A DNA stretch of 64,000 nucleotides. Source: Aliiglaciecola sp041538045. GTDB lineage: Bacteria; Pseudomonadota; Gammaproteobacteria; Enterobacterales; Alteromonadaceae. Shown piece after piece: positions 16,106 through 24,559 of this stretch. Location: assembly GCF_041538045.1 (NCBI RefSeq), contig NZ_JBGOSE010000014.1, positions 35,614 to 99,613 of the forward strand, read 5' to 3'. The translations under genes and the position numbers were made by a program. Position 1 is the stretch's first letter. Every line of letters starts with the position of its first letter. The notes beneath the pieces are model-generated. The model was given only the letters and a program-made list of their open reading frames with translations, was not told where the DNA came from and did not search any database.

Positions 16106-16128
16106 AAAACCCTGCTGGAGCAGGGTTA
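16106..16128. terminator. Hairpin after nudC, best oriented for the minus strand
   Basis: AACCCTGCT-GGA-GCAGGGTT forms an excellent stem. On the plus strand it is preceded by an A-run and followed by TACAATG, a poor tail. Read on the minus strand it is followed by six T, a proper terminator. It may stop nudC only weakly, or end a minus-strand transcript coming from the hemE upstream region. Confidence 0.6.
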
Positions 16129-16260
16129 CAATGTTTAGCGTAGAGGTCTCGTCAAACGAGCTTCTTAATTTTTATAAGTTTTAAAGCTATTGTTTTATAC
16201 CAAATTGCGATAACGTAAATCAAGCGTTTTTTTCAAAAAACGTTATAACAAATAATTGTT

Positions 16261-16330
16261 AAAAACTAAAAACTAAAAACTAAAAACTAAAAACTAAAAA
16301 CTAAAAACTAAAAACTAAAAACTAAAAACT
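16261..16330 (+). repeat. (AAAAACT)x10 heptanucleotide tandem repeat
   Basis: Ten exact copies of AAAAACT run without interruption, 128 bp before hemE. Perfect short tandem repeats of this kind are prone to slipped-strand changes in copy number. It is outside any gene, so variation would alter spacing or curvature upstream of hemE. The 366-bp gap that holds it otherwise contains only the preceding hairpin and the following inverted repeat. Confidence 0.97.
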
Positions 16331-16398
16331 AATAAATATACCCTCCAGACCACTTTTTTACTAAACTAAGCCGCAATTTTAAAATTAGTGGGTTATTC

Positions 16399-16425
16399 AC
16401 CGACTTAATATAGATGCTGGTCGGT
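16399..16425. promoter_or_regulatory. Inverted repeat just upstream of hemE
   Basis: ACCGAC (16399-16404) and GTCGGT (16420-16425) are perfect inverted arms 15 bp apart, ending 33 bp before hemE, with AT-rich TATATATAA directly after. The position is right for an operator overlapping the promoter. The binding protein is unknown. Confidence 0.4.
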
Positions 16426-16457
16426 ATATATAAACTCCTTTATACAACGGATAAATC

Positions 16458-17528
16458 ATGCAGTTAAAAAACGATCGCTATTTACGCGCCTTGCTTCGTC
16501 AACCCGTCGACGTCACCCCCGTATGGATGATGCGTCAAGCAGGTCGCTATTTACCTGAATATAAAGCGACTCGTGCAGAGGCTGGCGATTTCATGTCACT
16601 TTGTAAAAACGCAGAGTTGGCTTGCGAAGTAACCTTACAGCCTTTACGTCGCTTCGATTTAGATGCCGCTATTTTGTTTTCTGATATTCTAACGATTCCA
16701 GATGCCATGGGCTTGGGTTTGTATTTTGAAGCGGGAGAGGGGCCTAAATTTAAGCATCCGTTGTCAAGTTACGCGGAAATTAAGGCGTTACCCATCCTAG
16801 ACCCAGAAGATGAATTGGGATATGTGATGAATGCGGTACGCACTATTCGACGCAACCTGAAAGGAGAAGTACCTTTAATAGGTTTTTCTGGCAGTCCCTG
16901 GACACTAGCAACCTATATGGTCGAAGGCGGAGCGAGCAAAGCATTTACTAAGATTAAGAAAATGGCTTTTGCGGATCCTAAATCATTGCACTTGTTGTTA
17001 GATAAACTCGCAGACTCGGTAATTTTGTACCTTAATGCGCAAATTAAAGCAGGTGCACAATCGGTTATGGTGTTCGATACTTGGGGAGGTGTGCTTACGC
17101 CAAGAGATTACCAATTGTTTTCATTACAATATATGCACAAAATTGTTGATGGCTTGATCCGTGAACATGATGGACAGCGAATTCCTGTTACATTATTCAC
17201 CAAAAACGGTGGAGCTTGGATAGAGAAAATTGCTGACACTGGGTGTGATGGTGTTGGACTTGATTGGACCATTGATATTGCTGATGCAAAACGTCGAGTT
17301 GGGGACAGAGTCGCCCTTCAAGGCAATATGGATCCTTCTATTCTTTATGCACCAGCGCCGCGTATTGAAGAAGAAGTACAAAGTATCTTGGCTGGATTTG
17401 GTGAAGGCCCTGGTCATGTATTTAACCTTGGCCATGGTATTCATTTAGATGTACCGCCTGAAAATGCCGGTGTATTCGTGGAAGCTGTACACAAATTCAG
17501 TAAGCCTTATCACCAAACATCAAAATAG
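16458..17528 (+). CDS. hemE: Uroporphyrinogen decarboxylase
   Basis: The 356-residue protein is a full-length HemE. Signatures include P-V-W-M-M-R-Q-A-G-R-Y-L-P-E-Y near the N terminus (active-site Arg), the F-S-D-I-L-T-I-P-D-A-M-G-L segment with the catalytic Asp, G-F-S-G-S-P-W-T-L-A-T-Y-M-V-E-G-G, and G-H-G-I-H near the C terminus. It converts uroporphyrinogen III to coproporphyrinogen III in haem synthesis in the cytosol. The next gene starts on the last base of its stop codon, so the two are co-transcribed. hemH, the last step of the pathway, lies separately at 40 kb. Confidence 0.97.
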   Translation: MQLKNDRYLRALLRQPVDVTPVWMMRQAGRYLPEYKATRAEAGDFMSLCKNAELACEVTLQPLRRFDLDAAILFSDILTIPDAMGLGLYFEAGEGPKFKHPLSSYAEIKALPILDPEDELGYVMNAVRTIRRNLKGEVPLIGFSGSPWTLATYMVEGGASKAFTKIKKMAFADPKSLHLLLDKLADSVILYLNAQIKAGAQSVMVFDTWGGVLTPRDYQLFSLQYMHKIVDGLIREHDGQRIPVTLFTKNGGAWIEKIADTGCDGVGLDWTIDIADAKRRVGDRVALQGNMDPSILYAPAPRIEEEVQSILAGFGEGPGHVFNLGHGIHLDVPPENAGVFVEAVHKFSKPYHQTSK

Positions 17529-18163
17529 TGAAAACGCCGCTAGTTTTGTCCTTGGGCGCAGTATTGATATTCGTAGTTGGATATTGGTTTGGCGCTCTTC
17601 AGGCTGAAAGTAACGGCAATCAACTACAAACCGATGGTATAACCAAAAAAGTGATTATTGAAATCGACGGTGACAGCTCCAAGTCCAGCATTGATGCCAA
17701 TAAAATAAACGCTATTCAAGCCAAACCTGAAAACCTCGAAATACAGGCTGAAACTTACTCAAGTGCCGCTTCAACACAGCAAAGTTGGCTGCAACAACAG
17801 GCAAAGGAGTTAGCTGAGTTGGGCGAGGCATTTCAGCACTCGAAATTAACCCGTCAACAACAGCAAACTAAAGAAACCGAGTTTGAGAAAGGTTACACCG
17901 TCAATAAGGCAAACTTAACCGCACAAAATCAAATCAGTGATTTTTTGGCGCTACACCAAGAAGCTGATTTAATTAATCTGCATCGCCTTGATTGCGATGA
18001 CAGTCGTTGTCAGATGATAGGTGAATATGCCGGTGAGCACCAAAATTGAGGAAGGATTTTTTCTACAATGCGTGACTCTGATTGGTGGCAATATGCGGGG
18101 ACGTCATCGTCAACAACGAGTAAAGACGGCAAAACCTTTTTTCATGTTTTTTTAGATAAATAG
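17528..18163 (+). pseudogene. Membrane-anchored hypothetical protein interrupted by in-frame TGA
   Basis: The gene starts with GTG on the last base of the hemE stop. Residues 1-173 comprise one N-terminal membrane helix (about 5-22, L-V-L-S-L-G-A-V-L-I-F-V-V-G-Y-W-F) and a Gln-rich helical region, ending at C-D-D-S-R-C-Q-M-I-G-E-Y then TGA at 18047-18049. In the same frame after the TGA, 37 further codons to a TAG at 18161 read like the natural end of the domain (M-R-D-S-D-W-W-Q-Y-A-G-T-S-S-S, then K-D-G-K-T-F-F-H-V-F). I infer that the ancestral protein was about 211 residues and that the TGA is a nonsense mutation, a sequencing error or, less likely, a readthrough site. The family is unknown. 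Confidence 0.55.
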
Positions 18164-18179
18164 TCTCTCAAGTTATTCC

Positions 18180-19331
18180 CTATGCGTCTCGCGGCAGACC
18201 CTTTTCTACACTCCTAATTAAACGTTGTTTCAGTCTTAAGGTTTGGGTGGGGGATGACAGCTTTTGTTGTCGTTCACATTGTTGCTCAATGGCCCATTGA
18301 ATGTGTTCTGCAACCATTTCACTGCTATTGTTCAATGCTGCTTGCAGCACATCTAAAATGCGTTGGTCAAATTCGGCATTACCCATGGCAATGGCTAAAT
18401 TTCTCTGCCACTTTTGAAAACCAATTCGGCGGATGGCTGAGCCTTCGGTGTTAGCCAGGAATTGAGTTTCATCCCATAAAAACAAATTAACTAAGTCTTC
18501 TCCTTTGATCATTTTACGACCATAAAAGTCTTTTTCCTCAGTCAATTGGGCATAACGATTCCAAGGGCAAATTAATTGGCAATCATCACAACCGTAAATA
18601 CGATTGCCCATAGCGACTCGCAGCTCTTCAGATATCACTCCATCATATTCAATGGTTAAGTATGAAATACAGCGTCGTGCGTCAACAACATAGGGTTCGA
18701 CAATGGCTTGGGTAGGGCATATGGTCAAACAAGCGTTGCAACTGCCGCAATTTTCTTCCACTGGTTGGTCGATGGGCAGCGGAATGTTGACGAATAATTC
18801 TCCTAAGAAAAACCAAGAGCCAGCTTCTTTATTGATGGTTAATGAATGTTTACCCGTCCAACCAATTCCGGCTTTTTCCGCAACAGCATGTTCTAACACT
18901 GGTGCTGAGTCTACGAATGGACGAAATTCCAAATCAATAAACTGTTGCTGTATTTTTTCTCCAAGTTTTTTAAGTCGATTACGCACCAATTTATGATAAT
19001 CACGTCCCACGGCGTAACGACTTATATAAGCGGTTTTAGACCGTTTTAAGTCCTTTGCAAAACTAGCGTCAGGGGGCAAATAGTCCATGCGCACACTAAT
19101 TAATCGCAAAGTGCCTTCTACTAACTTAGCGGGATCTGCTCGTTTTTCCTGGTTACGTTGGAAAAACTGCATCTCACCGTTAAAGCCTTTATCTAACCAG
19201 CTTTCAAGGTGAGCTTGATGTTGAGACAAGTCTGTATCCGCAATTCCTACTTGTTGAAAACCTAGCGCTTTGCCCCACTCCTTGATATTTTTGGCTAAAG
19301 TATTGAGAAAATGAGGAGATAATTGTGTCAC
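18180..19331 (-). CDS. queG: Epoxyqueuosine reductase
   Basis: From the GTG at 19331 the protein has 383 residues; AAGGA lies five bases upstream, and the family usually begins near this point, so the longer frame reaching 19373 is unlikely. It carries the queuosine reductase region with the cobalamin-binding N-terminal half, then two [4Fe-4S] ferredoxin motifs (C-G-S-C-N-A-C-L-T-I-C-P and C-D-D-C-Q-L-I-C-P) and a C-terminal HEAT-like helical part. It reduces epoxyqueuosine to queuosine in tRNA. Its start codon overlaps the divergent nnr start by seven bases. Confidence 0.93.
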   Translation of the reverse strand: MTQLSPHFLNTLAKNIKEWGKALGFQQVGIADTDLSQHQAHLESWLDKGFNGEMQFFQRNQEKRADPAKLVEGTLRLISVRMDYLPPDASFAKDLKRSKTAYISRYAVGRDYHKLVRNRLKKLGEKIQQQFIDLEFRPFVDSAPVLEHAVAEKAGIGWTGKHSLTINKEAGSWFFLGELFVNIPLPIDQPVEENCGSCNACLTICPTQAIVEPYVVDARRCISYLTIEYDGVISEELRVAMGNRIYGCDDCQLICPWNRYAQLTEEKDFYGRKMIKGEDLVNLFLWDETQFLANTEGSAIRRIGFQKWQRNLAIAMGNAEFDQRILDVLQAALNNSSEMVAEHIQWAIEQQCERQQKLSSPTQTLRLKQRLIRSVEKGLPRDA

Positions 19332-20842
19332 AGCGGTCCTTAAAAGCAGAATTGTCGGAACAAAGGTTATCACAAAATCTATATACAGCGCAGTGTGTAA
19401 GAGAAGGAGAGTTAGAAGCTGCTAAGCAGATGTCGATTCCCCTTTATGAGGTAATGCAGGTAGCTGGAGAAACGTTATTTGACTGGATCCAGACTCATTT
19501 TGATCATCAAACCAATATTCTAGTTGCTGTGGGAACCGGCAATAATGGTGGTGACGGTTATGTTGCTGCCAGTCTGTTACTTGCAGATGGCTACAGGGTG
19601 TCCTTAGCCTCAGTTGATCCGGCTCGGCAGTTATCAGGGGATGCATTACTAGCGCAACAAAGTTGGTTGGCCAATGGCGGAGAAGTAGCTGATATTCGGC
19701 TGGTGGATACCGAACATTTTGAGCTGATTGTGGATGGTTTGTTAGGCACGGGTTTGTCAGGCGCAGTTTCATCCTCTTATCAATCTGTTATTCAGCGTAT
19801 TAACCAATCCAGTGCACATAAATTATCTATTGATATTCCATCGGGTCTTGATGCTAATACTGGGGTAACACTAGGGGCTTGTGTTAATGCTGATACTACT
19901 ATTACTTTTGTTGGCATTAAAACCGGACTTGTTACCGGCAATGGCAAACAAAGGTGTGGCAATCTAATTTTCAAACAGCTGAATATCGGTGAAAGCTTTG
20001 CTCACCTAATGAAAGCACGAGCACGCTTAATTGAATATACTGACTTTGCCCCCTTAGCTTCGCGAGCTTTGAATAGTCACAAAGGCAACAATGGTAAATT
20101 ACTTTGCATTGGCGGAAATAATGGAATGGCTGGGGCTATTCGTATGACAGCCGAAGCTGCAATGCGCACTGGAGCTGGATTAGTGAAAGTTTATTGCCAT
20201 GCCAATTCAAGCTCTTCAATTGTACAAGGCCGACCGGAAATAATGGCCAGCAGTGAAAACTTATTACAGATGTTAGAGTGGGCAGATTGTATCGTCTTTG
20301 GGCCTGGCTTAGGGCAGACTTCCTGGAGCCAGGAAACCTTTAATCAATTATTTAGTTATCTCATCCACCAAGATAAACCGCTTATAATTGATGCCGATGG
20401 GTTAAATTTGCTGAGTCATCAATTACACGCTTTAAATTTATCCTATTTGATAATGTCACCCCATAGTGCAGAAGCAGCAAGGCTACTGGATACTAGTATC
20501 GAAAGCGTAGAAAATGATCGTTATGCTGCCGCGACTAAGTTGGTAGAAAATTATGGCGGTAATTGCATTCTCAAAGGGGCAGGCAGTATCGTACATAGTC
20601 AGGTGGCCACTTATGTTTGTGCAAATGGAAACCCCGGTATGTCGACGGCTGGAATGGGAGATGTATTGTCGGGTGTTTTGGGCTCGTTAGCAGCACAAGG
20701 TATGACAGCGCCTGAGGCTAGCTTATTTGGTACTTGTATACATTCTGCTGCAGCAGATTTAGTGGCGGATAACTTTGGTCAACGTGGTATGATTGCCAGC
20801 GATTTATTTGATTATTTAAGGCAACTAGTTAACAGAAAATGA
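19325..20842 (+). CDS. nnr: Bifunctional NAD(P)HX epimerase/dehydratase
   Basis: The 505-residue protein fuses a YjeF N-terminal epimerase domain (about 15-225; G-T-G-N-N-G-G-D-G-Y and D-I-P-S-G-L-D) to a ribokinase-like ADP-dependent dehydratase (about 235-500; G-P-G-L-G-Q, D-A-D-G-L-N, N-P-G-M-S-T-A-G-M-G-D-V-L-S-G). It repairs hydrated NADH and NADPH. The GTG start at 19325 has a strong GAGGAG site six bases upstream. It leads the run nnr-tsaE-amiB-mutL-miaA-hfq-hflX, the standard gammaproteobacterial order, with a four-base overlap into tsaE. Confidence 0.95.
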   Translation: MSQRSLKAELSEQRLSQNLYTAQCVREGELEAAKQMSIPLYEVMQVAGETLFDWIQTHFDHQTNILVAVGTGNNGGDGYVAASLLLADGYRVSLASVDPARQLSGDALLAQQSWLANGGEVADIRLVDTEHFELIVDGLLGTGLSGAVSSSYQSVIQRINQSSAHKLSIDIPSGLDANTGVTLGACVNADTTITFVGIKTGLVTGNGKQRCGNLIFKQLNIGESFAHLMKARARLIEYTDFAPLASRALNSHKGNNGKLLCIGGNNGMAGAIRMTAEAAMRTGAGLVKVYCHANSSSSIVQGRPEIMASSENLLQMLEWADCIVFGPGLGQTSWSQETFNQLFSYLIHQDKPLIIDADGLNLLSHQLHALNLSYLIMSPHSAEAARLLDTSIESVENDRYAAATKLVENYGGNCILKGAGSIVHSQVATYVCANGNPGMSTAGMGDVLSGVLGSLAAQGMTAPEASLFGTCIHSAAADLVADNFGQRGMIASDLFDYLRQLVNRK

Positions 20843-21297
20843 AATATACCCAGTTTTTGCCAGATGAGGCAGCTACACTCGATATTGCTAAACAAATCGC
20901 GCAACTCACTACTGAGCACTTAGTGATCTATTTAACCGGAGATCTTGGCGCTGGGAAAACCTCTTTCAGTCGCGGCTTTTTGCATGGTTTAGGGCATGTG
21001 GGAAATGTCAAAAGTCCCACTTATACTATTGTCGAACCATATGAAGTTTCATCTTGGCGAGTGTTTCATTTTGACTTGTACCGTTTGGCAGATCCTGAAG
21101 AGCTTGAATACATGGGAATTCGGGATTATTTCGCAGATGATTGTATTTGTTTGATTGAGTGGCCTGATAAAGGTGCTGGTCTATTGGCAACTGCTGATTT
21201 AGAGATTAGTATAGAATTTGAAGCTGATGGAAGGCGCATCCATCTAGCGTCCCAGTCTGAAGTCGGGCGAAAAATTGTTGAGATATTACAAAAATAA
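20839..21297 (+). CDS. tsaE: tRNA threonylcarbamoyladenosine synthesis ATPase TsaE
   Basis: The 152-residue P-loop protein has Walker A G-D-L-G-A-G-K-T-S-F near residues 34-43, then K-S-P-T-Y-T-I-V and H-F-D-L-Y-R-L, with a late W-P-D-K/E-like motif (I-E-W-P-D-K). All are TsaE signatures. With TsaB and TsaD it supports formation of t6A37 in ANN-decoding tRNAs. It overlaps nnr by four bases and is two bases from amiB, so expression is coupled within the operon. Confidence 0.95.
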   Translation: MKYTQFLPDEAATLDIAKQIAQLTTEHLVIYLTGDLGAGKTSFSRGFLHGLGHVGNVKSPTYTIVEPYEVSSWRVFHFDLYRLADPEELEYMGIRDYFADDCICLIEWPDKGAGLLATADLEISIEFEADGRRIHLASQSEVGRKIVEILQK

Positions 21298-21299
21298 TA

Positions 21300-22640
21300 A
21301 TGATGAAAAGTGTATCTAGACTGAAGGTTCAAGTATTGAGTGGCATTTTGATGCTGCTAATCAGTCATTTGTGTTTCGCACAAAATGCCATTGAAGCATT
21401 ACGAATGTGGCCATCTCCCGATAATACGCGTGTGGTATTAGACCTAACCCAAGAGCCTGAATATTCTTACTTTACCCTTTCCAACCCTGAGCGCTTAGTT
21501 ATTGATTTAGCCAATACCAAAGGCAAGATTGACCTAGCTAAGTTAGCCAAGTCGTCAAATTTAGTTAAAAAAATACGCTACAGCACGGCCAAAGATCCCT
21601 CATCAGTTAGGGTTGTGCTTGAACTTAAACGGAAGTTGAATACGGAAATTTTTGCATTACCCCCAACAGCTCCCTATAAAAACCGTCTAGTGATAGATTT
21701 AAGTGATCAATCCGAAAGAACTCAGCAAGTGGTAATGAGTTCTGAGAGCTCTACTAGAGATCGCGACATTATCATCGCCATTGACGCTGGCCATGGTGGA
21801 GAAGACCCTGGCTCAGTAGGTCGTGCCGGGACCTACGAGAAAAATATTACGCTTAGTGTCAGTAAAAGGTTAGCTAAGTTGATTGATGCTGAACCTGGTT
21901 TACGGGCTGTATTAATCCGAACTGGGGATTATTATATTTCACCTAATGCACGTCCGGATATTGCGCGTAAAAATAAAGCAGACCTCTTTGTGTCCATTCA
22001 TGCCGATGCCTTTACAACTCCTCAGCCCAAAGGTGCATCTGTTTGGGTGTTATCAATGGGCAGGGCGAATTCAGTGTTAGGGCGCTGGATGGAAAGAACT
22101 GAACGCCATTCAGAGTTGCTAGGCGGGGCGGCTGAGGTGATTCAAGATACCGCAAGTGAACGCTACCTAGCCCAAGCTTTGTTGGATATGTCCATGGATC
22201 ACTCATTAACTACCAGTTATGACATCAGTAAAATGGTAATTTCTGAACTAAAACAAGTCACAAGCTTGCATAAAAAACTCCCGCAGGCGGCAAGTTTAGC
22301 GGTGTTAACTTCGCCTGATATTCCATCCATTCTTGTGGAAGTGGGGTTTATTTCCAACCCAAATGAAGAAAAGAATCTCAATTGGAATCAACATCGTCAA
22401 AAATTAGCGAGTTCAGTTTTTTCAGCCATTAAACAGCATTTTCGGAAACTGCCACCCGATGGTACCCTATGGGCTAACAATGCACGCTCTGAAAAACGAA
22501 CCCACAAAGTACGAAGTGGTGAATCCTTGTCATTATTAGCACAACGATACAAAGTTCGAATTAGCGCCATAAAAGAAGCGAATAATATGCGTAATGATAC
22601 GGTGAGAATAGGTCAAGTATTAACCATTCCAAGCACCTAA
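21300..22640 (+). CDS. amiB: N-acetylmuramoyl-L-alanine amidase with LysM domain
   Basis: The 446-residue exported protein comprises a signal peptide (about 1-27), an AMIN domain (about 30-135) that targets the division septum, an Amidase_3 zinc domain (about 155-375) with ligands His165 (D-A-G-H-G-G), Glu180 and His234 (S-I-H-A-D), and a single C-terminal LysM (about 400-444). It cleaves peptide stems from peptidoglycan during daughter-cell separation and would need EnvC/NlpD-type activation. The LysM makes it AmiB-like. Two consecutive Met codons at the start make the exact first residue uncertain. Confidence 0.95.
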   Translation: MMKSVSRLKVQVLSGILMLLISHLCFAQNAIEALRMWPSPDNTRVVLDLTQEPEYSYFTLSNPERLVIDLANTKGKIDLAKLAKSSNLVKKIRYSTAKDPSSVRVVLELKRKLNTEIFALPPTAPYKNRLVIDLSDQSERTQQVVMSSESSTRDRDIIIAIDAGHGGEDPGSVGRAGTYEKNITLSVSKRLAKLIDAEPGLRAVLIRTGDYYISPNARPDIARKNKADLFVSIHADAFTTPQPKGASVWVLSMGRANSVLGRWMERTERHSELLGGAAEVIQDTASERYLAQALLDMSMDHSLTTSYDISKMVISELKQVTSLHKKLPQAASLAVLTSPDIPSILVEVGFISNPNEEKNLNWNQHRQKLASSVFSAIKQHFRKLPPDGTLWANNARSEKRTHKVRSGESLSLLAQRYKVRISAIKEANNMRNDTVRIGQVLTIPST

Positions 22641-22681
22641 ATAAAATCGTTTTTCGCCCCTCCAATTTTTAAAGGTTACCT

Positions 22682-24559
22682 GTGTCAATTCAAATTCTAT
22701 CTCCACAACTTGCTAACCAAATTGCCGCTGGTGAAGTGGTTGAACGTCCGGCTTCTGTGGTCAAAGAGTTAGTTGAAAATTGCTTAGATGCGGGGGCAAC
22801 TAATGTCGAAATTGAAATTGATAAAGGTGGCCATAAACGAATCGCCATTCGAGATAATGGCAAAGGGATCCCGCAGCAAGAGCTAGAGTTGGCGTTAAGT
22901 CGTCATGCAACCAGTAAAATATCCAAGTTAGATGATTTAGAAAATATTTGCAGCCTTGGTTTTCGAGGGGAAGCCTTAGCAAGTATCAGTTCAGTATCGC
23001 GTCTAACTCTAACCTCAAAGCCTGAAGCACAATCGCAAGCGTGGCAAGCCTGTGCAGAAGGCAGAGAAATGAAAGTCACATTGCAACCTGCTGCTCATCC
23101 AAAAGGCACCAGTATTGAAGTACTGGATTTGTTTTTCAATACTCCGGCAAGACGTAAATTTTTACGAGCTGAAAAAACCGAGTTTAGTCATATCGATGAG
23201 GTAATACGACGTATTGCTTTGAGTCGATTTGATGTGACATTGAGCCTTAAACATAATGGTAAAACCGTTCGTAAATACCCTGCAATTAAAGAGGAACGCT
23301 CTCATTTAAAACGGATTTCAGCTGTATGTGGTAGTGATTTTGCTGATCATTCTATTGCTATCGACAGCAGTTATGAAGGCATACGTCTTATTGGTTGGTT
23401 AAGTGCTGCTGGTGCCAGCCGCATGCAAAGTGACTTGCAATATGTTTATGTAAATGGACGAGTGATGAAAGATAAACTCATTAATCACGCAATTCGCCAA
23501 GCCTATGAAGGCCTAATTGAACCCAATACTCATCCTGCTTTTGTGCTTTTTTTAACGTTGGATCCCACCCAAGTGGATGTTAATGTTCATCCGGCTAAAC
23601 ATGAAGTGCGTTTTCATCAATCTAGGCTCGTCCATGATGTCATATTCCGTTCAGTATCCAAATCTCTGAGTGAATCCTTTACCGCATACTCGGACAATAC
23701 CGATGGTGAAGAAGCTGTCTCACAAGTCACTCAAACAATCTTGGAGGAGGTTCGACCTTCACATCAATATATTCGACCATTGAGTCCGGAAATTGACAAG
23801 CCGATTCAAGCTGAGGTGTCTGCACAGCCTAGCGCCGAACCATACCAACAAGTTACAGCTCAGCCTGCTAAGGTATTTAATCATACTGCAGCAAGGCCCC
23901 ATTCGAAAACAGCAGCAAAGCACTACAATAGCTTGATGACGCCACAATTTGGCGAGTCTTTATCCTCTAATATGCCTAGGTTTTTGCAGGTTGCTGAAAA
24001 TCGATTGTTGATTGAGTGGGAAGCGGTCTTTTATTTATGTAAAGCACAAGATTTAGCAGCAAAAAAATTGTCTGACGATGCCCAATTTAACTCTTTGGTG
24101 ATGCAACCGCTGTTAATGCCAATTTCTCTTGCTTTAGAGCAGATTGAATTAAACATAGACGAAACTCTAATTCAGCAAGTTAGACTTGTTGGACTTGAGC
24201 TTGCTATCATCAATAAACGATTGTTGTTAAAACAAGTGCCGTCAGGAACGCGGGCCTTAGATTGGGCGAGTGTGTTATTGAGTTTCTTTGATGCCCTAAA
24301 TATCGCGTTTGAAAAAGGCCCAATCACCTCCGCTGTCAAAACAAATCCTGAAGTCGAAGAACAAACTATCAAGGCAATTTTACTCGAGTCTTTTTACTCG
24401 GTTTTGGCGCGCTATCAAATTCAAAGTTTGGCGGCAAAAAACAACGATTTGAGCTATCTTTGTGTGTGGTTACACAAACAAGCTAATGCCGCAGAAATAC
24501 TTAAATCTTGCGCCACAGAAATCCCACTAAAAGATTGGTTATCACAATTTGATGAATAA
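22682..24559 (+). CDS. mutL: DNA mismatch repair protein MutL
   Basis: The 625-residue protein begins at a GTG. The N-terminal GHKL ATPase (about 1-330) shows E-L-V-E-N-C-L-D-A-G-A, D-N-G-K-G-I, R-H-A-T-S-K-I and G-F-R-G-E-A-L-A-S-I-S. A Pro/Ala/Gln-rich linker (about 345-430) precedes a C-terminal dimerisation domain. The endonuclease motif D-Q-H-A-x2-E-x4-E is not visible in the C-terminal domain, consistent with a MutH-type methyl-directed system. It couples MutS mismatch recognition to strand excision. It overlaps miaA by eight bases. Confidence 0.96.
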   Translation: MSIQILSPQLANQIAAGEVVERPASVVKELVENCLDAGATNVEIEIDKGGHKRIAIRDNGKGIPQQELELALSRHATSKISKLDDLENICSLGFRGEALASISSVSRLTLTSKPEAQSQAWQACAEGREMKVTLQPAAHPKGTSIEVLDLFFNTPARRKFLRAEKTEFSHIDEVIRRIALSRFDVTLSLKHNGKTVRKYPAIKEERSHLKRISAVCGSDFADHSIAIDSSYEGIRLIGWLSAAGASRMQSDLQYVYVNGRVMKDKLINHAIRQAYEGLIEPNTHPAFVLFLTLDPTQVDVNVHPAKHEVRFHQSRLVHDVIFRSVSKSLSESFTAYSDNTDGEEAVSQVTQTILEEVRPSHQYIRPLSPEIDKPIQAEVSAQPSAEPYQQVTAQPAKVFNHTAARPHSKTAAKHYNSLMTPQFGESLSSNMPRFLQVAENRLLIEWEAVFYLCKAQDLAAKKLSDDAQFNSLVMQPLLMPISLALEQIELNIDETLIQQVRLVGLELAIINKRLLLKQVPSGTRALDWASVLLSFFDALNIAFEKGPITSAVKTNPEVEEQTIKAILLESFYSVLARYQIQSLAAKNNDLSYLCVWLHKQANAAEILKSCATEIPLKDWLSQFDE

